DNA of 64,000 nucleotides from an uncultured Microbulbifer sp. (GCF_947489355.1 NZ_CANLDD010000001.1:358678-422677); one strand, 5' to 3'; shown: positions 41,522 through 51,575, numbered from the stretch's first letter. The notes: generated by a model not told the origin, from the letters alone. Numbers and translations are program-made.

Positions 41522-42667
41522 ATGTTGAAAGGCTTTCACCGGCTGTTCGCCTTGCTGGCTGCTTCGCTGTCCGCCCACTCTGCACTGGCGGAAGAGGAGA
41601 CTGTTGAGCGCTGGGGGGTCAATATGCCCCGCGGGGTAACAGAAGTTGCCCAATCCACCTATGAGCTGCACATGTTGATTTTTTGGATTTGTGTGGCCAT
41701 TGGTGTCCTGGTATTCGCTGTCATGTTTTACAGCATGTGGCGCCACCGCAAGAGCAAAGGTTACCAAGCTGCGCAGTTCCACGAGAGCACTGCGGTAGAA
41801 CTGGTTTGGACGATCATCCCCACCGTCATCCTGATTCTGATGGCGATTCCGGCAACCCAAACACTGTACGACATCTACGATACCGAAGACGCGGATCTTG
41901 AAATCAGGATCACCGGGTACCAGTGGAAATGGCGGTATGATTACCTGGACTCCGAGGTCTCCTTCTTCTCAAACCTTTCCACGCCCAGGGCACAGATCGA
42001 CAATCAGCTGCCCAAAGGGGCCAACTACCTGCTCGAAGTCGATGAGCCACTGGTAGTGCCGATCCAGAAAAAAATCCGTTTCCTGGTAACCGCCAATGAT
42101 GTGATCCACGCCTGGTGGGTACCGGATCTGGCCGTCAAACGGGATGCGATACCGGGCTTTATTACCGAGGCCTGGACCCGCATCGAAGAACCGGGCATTT
42201 ACCGCGGCCAATGTGCGGAGTTGTGTGGCAAGGACCACGGATTTATGCCCATTGTCGTCAAGGCGGTTCCGGAAGAGGAATACACCGCCTGGCTCGACAG
42301 CCGCGCAGCCACTGCGGCAAAAACGCGTGAGCTTACGGAAAAAACCTTTACCTTTGATGATTTATTCACTCGGGGTGAAACAGTCTACAACCGCGCCTGC
42401 GCTGCGTGTCACCAACCCAACGGACAGGGCGTTCCCGGCGTATTCCCGGCAATTGCCGGGTCCAAAATCGCCACCGGCCCCCTGGACGGCCACTTGGATA
42501 TTGTGATCAACGGCTCTAAGACAAATCCGGCCATGCAGGCATTTGGGGAACAACTGTCCGAAGTGGATCTCGCCGCAGTGATCACCTACCAACGCAATGC
42601 CTTCGGCAACGATATGGGCGACACCATCCAGCCCATTGATATCCTCAACTTCAAAAATAAGCAGTAA
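41522..42667 (+). CDS. coxB: Cytochrome c oxidase subunit II with fused cytochrome c domain
   Basis: Receives electrons at the CuA centre. After a signal-like N-terminus come two membrane helices (residues about 45-70 and 88-112). The CuA ligands lie in VIHAWWVP and RGQCAELCGKDHGFMPI. A C-terminal cytochrome c domain has heme motif CAACH near residue 292, which makes this a caa3-type enzyme. 381 residues. First gene of the oxidase operon. Confidence 0.96.
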   Translation: MLKGFHRLFALLAASLSAHSALAEEETVERWGVNMPRGVTEVAQSTYELHMLIFWICVAIGVLVFAVMFYSMWRHRKSKGYQAAQFHESTAVELVWTIIPTVILILMAIPATQTLYDIYDTEDADLEIRITGYQWKWRYDYLDSEVSFFSNLSTPRAQIDNQLPKGANYLLEVDEPLVVPIQKKIRFLVTANDVIHAWWVPDLAVKRDAIPGFITEAWTRIEEPGIYRGQCAELCGKDHGFMPIVVKAVPEEEYTAWLDSRAATAAKTRELTEKTFTFDDLFTRGETVYNRACAACHQPNGQGVPGVFPAIAGSKIATGPLDGHLDIVINGSKTNPAMQAFGEQLSEVDLAAVITYQRNAFGNDMGDTIQPIDILNFKNKQ

Positions 42668-42687
42668 GCGCCCGGAGGAAATTCGGA

Positions 42688-44238
42688 ATGGCACACGGTC
42701 CTCAAGCTGGATTTAAGCGGTGGGTTTATACCACCAACCACAAGGACATCGGCACCATGTACCTGTGGTTCAGTTTTGCGATGTTTTTCCTCGGCGGCTG
42801 TATGGCGCTGATTATTCGCGCAGAGTTATTCGAGCCCGGTTTGCAAATTGTGCAACCGGAGTTCTTTAATCAGATGACGACCATGCATGGCTTGATCATG
42901 GTTTTCGGCGCGGTAATGCCCGCTTTTGTGGGGCTTGCCAATTGGATGCTCCCAATGATGATCGGCGCCCCGGATATGGCTCTGCCGCGCATGAATAACT
43001 GGAGTTTCTGGATACTGCCCTTTGCCTTTGCCATGCTCGTTTCAACGCTCTTTATGGAAGGGGGGGCGCCCAACTTCGGTTGGACTTTTTATGCGCCCCT
43101 GTCCACAGAATATGCGCCCCCCAGTGTGACTTTCTTTATTTTCGCCATCCATATCCTGGGCGCTTCCTCAATTATGGGAGCGATCAACATCATCGCCACC
43201 ATACTGAATATGCGGGCACCCGGCATGACCCTGATGAAAATGCCGCTGTTTGCCTGGACATGGCTGATCACCGCTTACCTGTTGATTGCCGTTATGCCGG
43301 TACTGGCCGGCGTGGTGACCATGATGCTGATGGATATCCACTTTGGCACCAGTTTCTTTAACGCAGCTGGTGGCGGTGATCCGGTGCTTTTCCAGCATGT
43401 ATTCTGGTTCTTTGGGCACCCCGAGGTTTATATTATGATTTTACCGGCTTTCGGTATTATCTCGGCCATTATCCCCACTTTTGCCCGCAAGCCCCTGTTT
43501 GGCTACAGCTCCATGGTGTATGCAACTGCCTCCATCGCTTTTTTAAGCTTTATTGTTTGGGCACACCATATGTTCACGGTTGGTATGCCCATCGCCGGTG
43601 AACTTTTCTTCATGTACGCCACCATGTTGATTGCCGTACCCACCGGGGTGAAGATCTTTAATTGGGTTTCCACCATGTTCCGCGGTTCCATGACCTTTGA
43701 GACCCCGATGCTCTTTGCCGTGGCCTTTATCATACTATTTGCCATTGGCGGTTTTTCCGGTCTGATGCTCGCAATAGCGCCGGCGGATTTTCAATACCAC
43801 GATACTTACTTCGTAGTGGCGCACTTCCACTACGTACTTGTCCCCGGGGCAATTTTCTCCATTACCGCAGGAGTCTATTACTGGCTGCCGAAATGGACCG
43901 GGCATATGTACAACGAAACCATGGGCAAAGTGCACTTCTGGCTGGCATTCGTCGGCCTGAACCTTACCTTCTTTCCAATGCATTTTGTCGGTCTCGCCGG
44001 TATGCCCCGGCGCATCCCTGACTATGCCCTTCAGTTTGCCGATTTTAACCAGATTGCCAGTGTGGGCGCTTTTCTGTTCGGCGCTGCGCAGGTGGTATTC
44101 CTGTTTAATGTAGTGCGCACGGTCATGGGTGGCAAAAAAGCATCGGAAGGGGTTTGGGACAACGCCCAGGGGCTAGAGTGGACGGTGCCATCTCCCGCAC
44201 CCTACCATACTTTCAGTACCCCCCCGGCTGTTCGATAG
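42688..44238 (+). CDS. coxA: Cytochrome c oxidase subunit I
   Basis: Catalytic heme-copper subunit with 12 membrane helices, 516 residues. The CuB/heme ligand regions WFFGHPEVYIMILP, WAHHMFTVGMP and the heme His pair in YFVVAHFHYVL are present. TTNHKDIGTMYLWF is the usual N-terminal signature. It follows coxB by 20 nt with a GGAGG site. Confidence 0.97.
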   Translation: MAHGPQAGFKRWVYTTNHKDIGTMYLWFSFAMFFLGGCMALIIRAELFEPGLQIVQPEFFNQMTTMHGLIMVFGAVMPAFVGLANWMLPMMIGAPDMALPRMNNWSFWILPFAFAMLVSTLFMEGGAPNFGWTFYAPLSTEYAPPSVTFFIFAIHILGASSIMGAINIIATILNMRAPGMTLMKMPLFAWTWLITAYLLIAVMPVLAGVVTMMLMDIHFGTSFFNAAGGGDPVLFQHVFWFFGHPEVYIMILPAFGIISAIIPTFARKPLFGYSSMVYATASIAFLSFIVWAHHMFTVGMPIAGELFFMYATMLIAVPTGVKIFNWVSTMFRGSMTFETPMLFAVAFIILFAIGGFSGLMLAIAPADFQYHDTYFVVAHFHYVLVPGAIFSITAGVYYWLPKWTGHMYNETMGKVHFWLAFVGLNLTFFPMHFVGLAGMPRRIPDYALQFADFNQIASVGAFLFGAAQVVFLFNVVRTVMGGKKASEGVWDNAQGLEWTVPSPAPYHTFSTPPAVR

Positions 44239-44252
44239 AAGCCTCGTAACCA

Positions 44253-44825
44253 ATGCAGTTTAGTGAAAACACAAAAATATCAGCGAAACTGCTGGCGCTT
44301 GCCGCCAGCATGCTGGTATTTGCCATTTTTATTATGCCGCCCCTTTACGACGCCTTTTGCGAGATTACCGGCCTGAATGGAAAGACCGGCGGGCGCTATG
44401 AGGCCGTGCCCGCTGCCGTTGATACCAGCAGACTCGTTACGGTGCAGTTTTTGGCGAGCAATAATAAAAATATGCCCTGGACATTTGCCCCGAGTGTACT
44501 GTCGGTAAAAGTGCATCCCGGTGAGATCATGGATACCGTATTCCTGGCCTTTAACCCAACGAACAGGGACATGATTGGCCAGGCAATCCCGAGCCTGGTG
44601 CCGTTTAAGGCTGCGGAATATTTTCACAAAACGGAGTGTTTTTGCTTCAATCAACAGGCACTCAAGGCGGGAGAGGGGGAGGAATTACCCCTGCGCTTTG
44701 TTGTCGATCCGGATCTTCCGCCAAGTGTCAATACCATCACGCTCTCCTATACGCTGTTTGACGTTACAGAGAGGGTCTCAAACAACCCCAACAAGAGTAG
44801 AACCAGCTCCGCGCGAGAGGGATAA
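44253..44825 (+). CDS. ctaG: Cytochrome c oxidase assembly protein CtaG (Cox11)
   Basis: Delivers copper to CuB of subunit I. One N-terminal membrane segment (LLALAASMLVFAIFIMPPLY), then a periplasmic immunoglobulin-like domain with the copper-binding ECFCF motif (HKTECFCFNQQ). 190 residues, family standard. It lies between coxA and coxC, the usual place. Confidence 0.95.
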   Translation: MQFSENTKISAKLLALAASMLVFAIFIMPPLYDAFCEITGLNGKTGGRYEAVPAAVDTSRLVTVQFLASNNKNMPWTFAPSVLSVKVHPGEIMDTVFLAFNPTNRDMIGQAIPSLVPFKAAEYFHKTECFCFNQQALKAGEGEELPLRFVVDPDLPPSVNTITLSYTLFDVTERVSNNPNKSRTSSAREG

Positions 44826-44830
44826 AAACT

Positions 44831-45721
44831 ATGGCTAGTGAAAGCAGTTACTATGTGCCAGAGCAGTCCAAACTGCCAATATTTGCCACCATCGGCTTGT
44901 TTTTGGTTGCCTTTGGCGCTGCGAATTGGATCAACGATGGAAGCTCCTATATTTTCTTTACCGGCGCTTTAACCATGGCTGCGGTTTTGTGGTTTTGGTT
45001 TGCTGCGGTCATCAGGGAAAATATGGCCGGCTTGAACAGCGAGCAATTGAAGCGCTCTTACGTGTGGGGCATGGGGTGGTTTATTTTTTCCGAAGTGATG
45101 TTCTTTGCCGCCTTTTTCGGCGCCCTGTACTACATTAGGAATTTTTCGGTGCCCTGGCTTGGGGGAGAAGGGGCGCTGGGCTCCTCCAATATGTTGTGGG
45201 AGGATTTTCAAAGTACCTGGCCTTTGTATGTTACACCGGACGCCGCCGCCCATGGGGATAATGCAAAATTTCTCGGGCCAAAAGCCGTCATCGATCCCTG
45301 GCACTTACCGTTGTGGAATACCCTTATTCTGCTCTCCTCCAGCGTTACCGTGCATATTGCCCATGTGTTCCTGAAAAAAGGCCAGCGCAACAAGTTCAAT
45401 GTTTGGCTGGGGCTTACCGTGTTACTGGGGATTGGCTTTCTCTATCTACAGGCAATGGAATACTACGAAGCCTACCAACATCTGGGGCTGACACTGGAAT
45501 CGGGTGTCTATGGAACCACGTTCTTTATGCTCACGGGCTTTCACGGTGCGCATGTCACACTGGGAACAATTTTGCTGCTGATTATGCTGTTGCGCTCCGT
45601 TATTGCCCATCATTTTAAACCGGATGATCATTTCGGGTTTGAGGCCGCCAGCTGGTACTGGCATTTTGTGGATGTTGTTTGGGTCGGCCTGTTTATTTTT
45701 GTTTATGTGCTCGGTGCCTGA
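44831..45721 (+). CDS. coxC: Cytochrome c oxidase subunit III
   Basis: Integral membrane subunit with seven helices, 296 residues. Family segments are WGMGWFIFSEVMFFAAFFGALYY, NTLILLSSSVTVHIAH, FFMLTGFHGAHVTLG and WYWHFVDVVWVGLFIFVY. It starts 5 nt after ctaG. Confidence 0.96.
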   Translation: MASESSYYVPEQSKLPIFATIGLFLVAFGAANWINDGSSYIFFTGALTMAAVLWFWFAAVIRENMAGLNSEQLKRSYVWGMGWFIFSEVMFFAAFFGALYYIRNFSVPWLGGEGALGSSNMLWEDFQSTWPLYVTPDAAAHGDNAKFLGPKAVIDPWHLPLWNTLILLSSSVTVHIAHVFLKKGQRNKFNVWLGLTVLLGIGFLYLQAMEYYEAYQHLGLTLESGVYGTTFFMLTGFHGAHVTLGTILLLIMLLRSVIAHHFKPDDHFGFEAASWYWHFVDVVWVGLFIFVYVLGA

Positions 45722-45790
45722 TAGTGGGGTTCAGCAAAATACGCTCCCCGGGTGAATGGTACTGCTTGCAAAGCGGATACACCCCCGCAG

Positions 45791-46015
45791 CTAGTATTTT
45801 TGTGCCCAGGGAGCCGTTTTTGCCAAAATGCCACTTTCAAATCCATACCAGATTGCCACTAACAACAGGGCAGCAAGAGCGATTCTGACACCCAGGGCAT
45901 ACAGGGTACGCTTTGACTGGGGGGCGCCCATGTCTTTCAAAAGAAAAAACAAGGCGCTGGACAGGCTGGCCAGCACCGCCAAAAACAGGGCCACAATTAG
46001 TAGTTTCAGCCACAT
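45791..46015 (-). CDS. DUF2909-type twin-helix membrane protein
   Basis: 74 residues with two hydrophobic helices (LLIVALFLAVLASLSSALFFLL and ALGVRIALAALLLVAIWYG). It matches the DUF2909 family that is commonly found, in reverse orientation, between coxC and the SURF1 gene. The start at 46015 follows GGAAAAGAG. It is divergent from the SURF1 gene, with only 33 nt between starts. Confidence 0.85.
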   Translation of the reverse strand: MWLKLLIVALFLAVLASLSSALFFLLKDMGAPQSKRTLYALGVRIALAALLLVAIWYGFESGILAKTAPWAQKY

Positions 46016-46048
46016 ATTACTCTTTTCCACCACCGGTTGTAGTTGTGC

Positions 46049-46789
46049 ATGACAGTGGATATTCCATCTTTGCCAGCGAAAAAGATCAGTGTACCACTGA
46101 TTCGTAACTGGCCTGTAACCCTGCTCTCCGCCGGGCTTTTTCCCATTCTGATTGCACTGGGGCTTTGGCAGTTGCAAAGAGCCGGAGAGAAGGCGGTGTT
46201 AAGCGCTGAACTCAACGCCAGACTCTCCGCACAACCTGTAGAGCCGGCAATGATGCGTGGATTTGAACGCTATACCCCGATCAAATTAACGGGATTTTTT
46301 GCTGAAGACTATTTTCTTCTGGATAATCGCACCCGCGCCGGCCGTATTGGTTATGAGGTCCTGCAGGTTTTTGTTACCCCCGAGGCACACTGGCTGATCA
46401 ATCGGGGATGGGTTCCCGCACCCAACCGACGCACACGCCTTCCCAAAATTCCGGTTTCACAGGGAATAAGGACTATAAGCGGCTTTCTATATCCAGTAGC
46501 CAAATCAACACCAACAAAGCATTTGCCAGAAACACTTCCAGAGCGCAGAATTCAAAGCCTGGATACGCGGTTTACACGCGCACTGGGGGTCAATAATGAA
46601 AAGTGGTCCCTACGGCTCAGTGCCGATTCAAATGCCGCTCTGGTCACAGACTGGCTGTGGATAAACAGCGGACCCGAGCGTCACAGAGCCTATGCCCTCC
46701 AGTGGTTTACCATGGCCGTGGTACTAGCCATTCTGTGGGCGTTTACCGCTACCCGTTTTTCCGCACTTTCCAAGTATGAAAATAAATAG
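46049..46789 (+). CDS. SURF1-family cytochrome oxidase assembly protein
   Basis: Helps insert heme a into subunit I. Two membrane helices at the ends (PVTLLSAGLFPILIALGLWQL and MAVVLAILWAFTATRF) flank a periplasmic domain. LGLWQLQRAGEKAVL and WLINRGWVPAPNRR are family signatures. The ATG at 46049 is preferred to TTG 46043. Confidence 0.92.
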   Translation: MTVDIPSLPAKKISVPLIRNWPVTLLSAGLFPILIALGLWQLQRAGEKAVLSAELNARLSAQPVEPAMMRGFERYTPIKLTGFFAEDYFLLDNRTRAGRIGYEVLQVFVTPEAHWLINRGWVPAPNRRTRLPKIPVSQGIRTISGFLYPVAKSTPTKHLPETLPERRIQSLDTRFTRALGVNNEKWSLRLSADSNAALVTDWLWINSGPERHRAYALQWFTMAVVLAILWAFTATRFSALSKYENK

Positions 46790-46812
46790 AAGTACATCGA
46801 GGAATTTTCAAA

Positions 46813-47454
46813 ATGGAAAATAATGGCCGGGCACCACTTTCCGCTCACAGCTCCCAGGGCAGTCACTTCCCAAGGCGGAGGAAACTGCAGGGTATCTCCA
46901 TTGTCGCTTCCGTCGTACTGCCTATCGTTGCCGCCTATATCGTTTTTTATACGGGTACCGGTTTGCCGGAAGGCACGCTTAATCAAGGCGAATTGCTTCA
47001 ACCGCCGGTCAACCTCTCAGAGGTGTCGTTTATTCAAGGCGAAGAGGAAGTCTCGCTCATCGGAAAAGACGCCCCCAAATGGCGCTATTTAATACTAAGT
47101 GGTATGGCGTGCGGAGAGGAATGCGAGAAACTTTTGTACACCAGCCGACAAGTACATATCCGCCTGGGTGAGAAAGCCAACCGTGTGGAAAGACTGCTGG
47201 TCACCGGTGAGCCCCTGACAGCCGATAAGACAGAGAAACTCAGGCAGGAGCATCCCCGCCTGAAGGTGCTGCAATTGAACCGGGAGCGCTTGCTGGCCCT
47301 ACAAGAGCAGACCGCCCACCAAAATATTGCCGATATCAGAGCGGTACTCATTGACCAGCAGGGTTTCGCCATGATGGCTTATGACAATCACCATAGCGGA
47401 AATCAGTGGTTAAAGGATATTAAACGTTTACTGAAGTACTCCTATGAGCAGTAG
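46813..47454 (+). CDS. Membrane-anchored CxxxC protein of the oxidase operon
   Basis: 213 residues with one membrane helix (about 28-48) and a soluble periplasmic part. Cys100 and Cys104 (SGMACGEECEKL) are spaced CxxxC, the same as the copper site of Sco1. The last 30 residues (AVLIDQQGFAMMAYDN) resemble a thioredoxin-fold strand. It sits between the SURF1 gene and ctaA and overlaps ctaA by 11 nt. A copper or thiol role in oxidase assembly is inferred, not shown. Confidence 0.72.
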   Translation: MENNGRAPLSAHSSQGSHFPRRRKLQGISIVASVVLPIVAAYIVFYTGTGLPEGTLNQGELLQPPVNLSEVSFIQGEEEVSLIGKDAPKWRYLILSGMACGEECEKLLYTSRQVHIRLGEKANRVERLLVTGEPLTADKTEKLRQEHPRLKVLQLNRERLLALQEQTAHQNIADIRAVLIDQQGFAMMAYDNHHSGNQWLKDIKRLLKYSYEQ

Positions 47455-48526
47455 TGGGGCAGAAATGCAACCGATTGTCGTTCAAAAGCCGCGCTCTGGA
47501 TGGCGGCTGAGACTGGCTCTGGCCGCTTGTGCCCTCGCCGTCGTGGTGGTTGTGCTGGGCGCCTTCACCAGGCTGGTCGGGGCCGGTCTGGGGTGTCCCG
47601 ACTGGCCGGGCTGCTATGGTCATCTCACCTGGCCGGACGAGCGACATGAGATTCAGATAGCCAACAGCGCTTTTCCCGATGCACCAGTCGATGTCAGCAA
47701 AACCTGGCCCGAGATGGTGCATCGCTATTTTGCCGGCGCCTTGTTATTACTGGTAGCTGCCCTGACCTGTCTCGCCTGGCGCCGCCGCGCCCAGCGGACG
47801 TTTAAGCAGACACAAATCCTGATGGCCCTGATCCTGCTGCAGGCTGCCTTCGGAATGTGGACAGTCACCTTAAAGCTGTGGCCACAAGTGGTGACTGCCC
47901 ACCTGTTGGGCGGTATGGCGACACTGTCGATGTTGTGGCTGATCGTCGAGCGTCTGCGCAAGCGGGACCGGTATATCCCCCTGCATGCGTTTCGTGCCCT
48001 GCAGAATTTACGCCCCCTGGCACTGTTGGCCGCCGTGGCGGTTGTGTTTCAGATCGCTCTGGGCGGCTGGACCAGTGCCAACTACGCGGCACTGGCCTGT
48101 GTGGATTTTCCCACTTGTCAGGGACAGTGGTGGCCACAGGCGGATTTCCGCGAGGGCTTCAATATCGCCCAGCAGATTGGACCAAATTATCTCGGAGGCG
48201 CCCTGGAAAGCGATGCGCGCACAGCAATCCATTTCACCCACCGCCTGGGCGCCCTGTTGGTAACACTACTGGTTCTGTCCCTGGCGGTACGGGCCTGGCG
48301 TGCAGCATCACGGGCATGGGCCCTGGCCCTGGCTGGCGCGGTGCTCTTACAGGTGGGTCTGGGAATCGCCAATGTGTTGATGTTCCTACCCCTGCCGGTT
48401 GCAGTGGCACACAACGCCGGAGCAGCGTTGTTGTTGCTGGTTATTTTAACCTTCTGCTACCACCTACAAATCACCCAACCAGTGAATGTAAACCGGGCAA
48501 ATAATGTCTTGAAGCAAACACAATAA
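47444..48526 (+). CDS. ctaA: Heme A synthase (CtaA/COX15)
   Basis: Oxidises the C8 methyl of heme O to make heme A. Eight membrane helices, 360 residues. The signature GAFTRLVGAGLGCPDWPGCYG-like segment near residue 40 (with the Cys pair) and conserved heme His residues in MVHRYFAG, VVTAHLLGG, IHFTHRLGA and VAHNAGA are visible. Confidence 0.95.
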   Translation: MSSSGAEMQPIVVQKPRSGWRLRLALAACALAVVVVVLGAFTRLVGAGLGCPDWPGCYGHLTWPDERHEIQIANSAFPDAPVDVSKTWPEMVHRYFAGALLLLVAALTCLAWRRRAQRTFKQTQILMALILLQAAFGMWTVTLKLWPQVVTAHLLGGMATLSMLWLIVERLRKRDRYIPLHAFRALQNLRPLALLAAVAVVFQIALGGWTSANYAALACVDFPTCQGQWWPQADFREGFNIAQQIGPNYLGGALESDARTAIHFTHRLGALLVTLLVLSLAVRAWRAASRAWALALAGAVLLQVGLGIANVLMFLPLPVAVAHNAGAALLLLVILTFCYHLQITQPVNVNRANNVLKQTQ

Positions 48527-48537
48527 CAGGCGGAATT

Positions 48538-49431
48538 ATGGCCATTCACTCTGCGAGAATACAGCACTCTGGCTGGCGGGATTACTTTGAACTCACCAAG
48601 CCCCGGGTGGTGCTGTTGATGATTCTCACCGCACTGATCGGCATGTTACTGGCTGTTCCAGGTGCGGTTCCCTTGCCCGTACTGCTACTGGGAAACCTGG
48701 GTATTGCGCTCTGTGCCGGTAGTGCTGCCACGGTCAATCACCTGGTTGACCGGCATATTGACATTAAAATGGCGCGCACCAGCAACCGACCAATAGCGAG
48801 AGGCAGGGTGGAACCGCGCAGGGCGCTCCTTTTTGCCCTGTTACTGGGCCTGCTCGGACAGTCGATCCTACTCTTTTTTGTCAACGCACTCACTGCCTGG
48901 CTAACCCTGGCTTCCCTTCTGGGTTATGCGGTGATTTACACCATGTTTCTGAAGCGCGCCACACCGCAAAATATTGTTATTGGGGGCCTGGCCGGCGCAG
49001 CACCACCACTACTCGGCTGGACAGCCGTGACCGGGGAAATCCACGGGCACGCCCTTTTGCTCGTTCTGATTATCTTTGCCTGGACCCCGCCGCATTTCTG
49101 GGCGCTGGCCGTGCATCGCAAGGAGGACTACGCCCGTGCCGATGTACCCATGCTGCCGGTCACCCACGGCGTACCCTATACCAACCTGCATATCCTGCTG
49201 TATACCTTTATTTTGTTCGCTGTGAGTTTACTGCCCTTTGCCACGGCCATGCTCGGTTGGCTCTACCTTCTGGGGGCTGTTGTGCTGGGTCTGGGCTTTT
49301 TCTACTGGAGCATTGCCATGCTGCGGGGCCGTGACCCCAACGCCGGTATGGAAACCTTTAAATATTCCATTATTTATTTAATGGCACTCTTTTGCATTAT
49401 GTTACTGGACCACTACCTGATAGCGGTATAA
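48538..49431 (+). CDS. ctaB: Protoheme IX farnesyltransferase (heme O synthase)
   Basis: Transfers farnesyl to heme B, making heme O, the substrate of CtaA. UbiA-family motifs NHLVDRHIDIKMARTSNRPI and YARADVPMLPV are present, with about nine membrane helices. 297 residues. 11 nt after ctaA. Confidence 0.96.
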   Translation: MAIHSARIQHSGWRDYFELTKPRVVLLMILTALIGMLLAVPGAVPLPVLLLGNLGIALCAGSAATVNHLVDRHIDIKMARTSNRPIARGRVEPRRALLFALLLGLLGQSILLFFVNALTAWLTLASLLGYAVIYTMFLKRATPQNIVIGGLAGAAPPLLGWTAVTGEIHGHALLLVLIIFAWTPPHFWALAVHRKEDYARADVPMLPVTHGVPYTNLHILLYTFILFAVSLLPFATAMLGWLYLLGAVVLGLGFFYWSIAMLRGRDPNAGMETFKYSIIYLMALFCIMLLDHYLIAV

Positions 49432-49435
49432 ATCA

Positions 49436-50107
49436 ATGAACAACACAATCGGGGAACTCACCTCTCAGCAAAAACGCGGCATCTGGATCACGGTTGCCAT
49501 TCTGGTATTGTTTATAGTGGCCGTTCTGGCGGGCTTTTTGCACAAACTGACTCAACCGCGGGTGATTAGCGATGCAGAGCTACGTTTAAATGGTGCGGTA
49601 AAATTACAGCGGGCACGCATCCTTGATAACTTCCGCCTGATTTCTGACACCGGTGAGACATTTGATACAGAAAGCCTGGCCGGGCAGTGGACACTGGTAT
49701 TCTTTGGCTTTACCCATTGTCCCGATATCTGCCCCACAACCCTGTCGACCCTGAACCGCTTTTATCAAATGCTCGACGAAACTGCCCGTGCAGACACGGA
49801 TATTCTGCTGGTCACTGTCGATCCCAGCCGAGACAGGCCAGACGTGTTACACCAATATGTCAACTACTTTAACAAGGATTTTCGCGGTGTTACCGGCGAT
49901 TTCATTGAGATCAAACGTTTTGCCAGCCAGCTCAATGTCCCCTTTAATAAAGTAGTACTGGAAGGTGACAACTACACCGTGGATCACGGCTCCCAGGTGG
50001 TGCTTATCAATCCCCTGGGACACTACCATGCCTTCTTCAAAGCCCCCCTTGATCCATCCAAAATGAAGCTGACCTATGGCTCCATCCGGGCGACGTTTAA
50101 TGGATAA
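49436..50107 (+). CDS. SCO1/SenC copper chaperone for CuA
   Basis: Membrane-anchored thioredoxin-fold protein for CuA assembly of CoxB. Copper ligands are the CxxxC in FTHCPDICPTTL and His in DHGSQVVLINP. One membrane helix at residues 17-36; 223 residues. It closes the oxidase operon, 4 nt after ctaB. Confidence 0.95.
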   Translation: MNNTIGELTSQQKRGIWITVAILVLFIVAVLAGFLHKLTQPRVISDAELRLNGAVKLQRARILDNFRLISDTGETFDTESLAGQWTLVFFGFTHCPDICPTTLSTLNRFYQMLDETARADTDILLVTVDPSRDRPDVLHQYVNYFNKDFRGVTGDFIEIKRFASQLNVPFNKVVLEGDNYTVDHGSQVVLINPLGHYHAFFKAPLDPSKMKLTYGSIRATFNG

Positions 50108-50631
50108 CAAGTGCCCGGCCTGATGGGTCAGCTGTAATTGGGAGACAGACATCAACGCTTTATCAAGGCAGGGATTGGCCCCTATGGAAAGTTCACCGTT
50201 CAGCTGGCAAAGGCGCTTTCGCTGATCAATACCCTGCTATTTGAACGGGCATATCTCTCACCGTCTTTCTTGGTGACAATCGTCTACTGGGAAATTGTTC
50301 CCTGGGGAGTGATATAACGTCTGGGAGAGGGTGAGCAGAAAACTCTGACCAGCCTACAACGCCAGGGTGCTCCGGTGATTCGCTATTGGGGAATACTCCA
50401 CCGCCTCGCTCTTTACTGAGTCTTCGCACCTGCAATTCCATGGTAGCTTTTCTCACTGCCATGCTTCACAAGTCATTTTTCTGTCTACCTATAGTCAACA
50501 GCCAGCTGCGTAGCTTCCCGCTTGAATTTTAGATTAAAGCTGCTTTTTATAGTGGTGTTTTTTTTCATCTGACCTTCCTTTTGGGTGGTAACCCCGAAAG
50601 CACGGACGCAGATTTTTTGCATTCGGCACCT
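50108..50631. other. Region after the oxidase operon
   Basis: About 520 nt. A few protein-like stretches are broken by stops and none has a ribosome site. I see no supported gene or clear terminator. From here rightward the DNA becomes mosaic in GC. Confidence 0.4.
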
Positions 50632-51225
50632 TTACTTGTTTAGATTGAAAACATCTAATACTTCCAAGTTGCCAAATTCTGGGTAATGGGTAAGTATTTT
50701 TTCTTTGACTGCGTTTAATTCTTGTCCACTAATTCGTAAAGCCTCATCATGATTTGTACTTGCTGAAGCAGCTGCCCCAATCACTATGAAAGAAGTAATT
50801 TCATTTGTTGATTGTCCATCGTAATCACCGATGTAGTATATGTATCCAGGTTTAACTTCAAATTCTGATTCGATTTCATTGATATTTATTTCTTTCTTAC
50901 TGATATAGCCACCTGATGCAGCCAGCCTTGTTAGCGAGTTAATTTTATATATACCTGGTTTTACACCCACCAAATCAATTGGACGATAATTTTTAGGTAG
51001 ATGGAGTTCTATAAGGGTAAGTTTCGAGTTGGATTTTTCCTTTAATTCTAAAGCCAGCCTTGCATAGCTTTCACGAGTACTATGTATAAAACTACCCGCA
51101 ATATATCCATTCTCATCAAGGGGTATAGAATCGTTATTTTCACGAAGTTGAGGGGTTGTGCAGCCAGCACAAAAAAGCATAACTAAGATGATAATATATT
51201 TTTGCACTCTTTCATTCCTAATCAT
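50632..51225 (-). CDS. Hypothetical lipoprotein
   Basis: 197 residues with a lipoprotein signal ending FCAGC, so Cys19 or nearby should be lipidated. The mature part is AT-rich in coding and shows no recognised domain; YIYYIGDYDGQS and a helical C-terminus are its most distinct stretches. The start at 51225 gives the signal peptide directly; the open frame extends 37 codons further without a signal. It stands alone. Confidence 0.65.
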   Translation of the reverse strand: MIRNERVQKYIIILVMLFCAGCTTPQLRENNDSIPLDENGYIAGSFIHSTRESYARLALELKEKSNSKLTLIELHLPKNYRPIDLVGVKPGIYKINSLTRLAASGGYISKKEININEIESEFEVKPGYIYYIGDYDGQSTNEITSFIVIGAAASASTNHDEALRISGQELNAVKEKILTHYPEFGNLEVLDVFNLNK

Positions 51226-51575
51226 AACGTTGCCCACCGGAAGCGCGCTCTTTGCGCACCCCTGCCTGCCTGGTTGTGGCTGCGGCGATGGCTTTACCCA
51301 AGTACCGGACCTGCCTGAGCGAACCGCGAAAGCCACATTCTACAAGGTGTGACAGCAAGAATAACACACTTGTAACCAGCGCCTTTTTTCTAAATGCTGG
51401 GCCGCCCGCTAGTGATAGTTTGCTAATGAGCAGAAGAAAATTGGCAGTAAGTAAGCGGACGGGCAGCGATCGCCGACGCGCTTACCTCCCCATAGTGACC
51501 GCATAAGAAGGTAAGCGCTTGCGGTACTTCTTAGAGCTGCACCGTCTTATTCGAAGTCCACTCCGCCCCTCAACG
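51226..51575. other. Intergenic region with GTAAGCG inverted repeat
   Basis: About 350 nt. GTAAGCG at 51451 and CGCTTAC at 51478 face each other around a GCGATCGC core. Another GTAAGCGCTTGC occurs at 51511. Their role is unknown; no gene supported. Confidence 0.35.

Noticed and set aside
50226..50462. 78-codon minus-strand frame after the oxidase operon
   Set aside because: No start context, no domain and poor composition.
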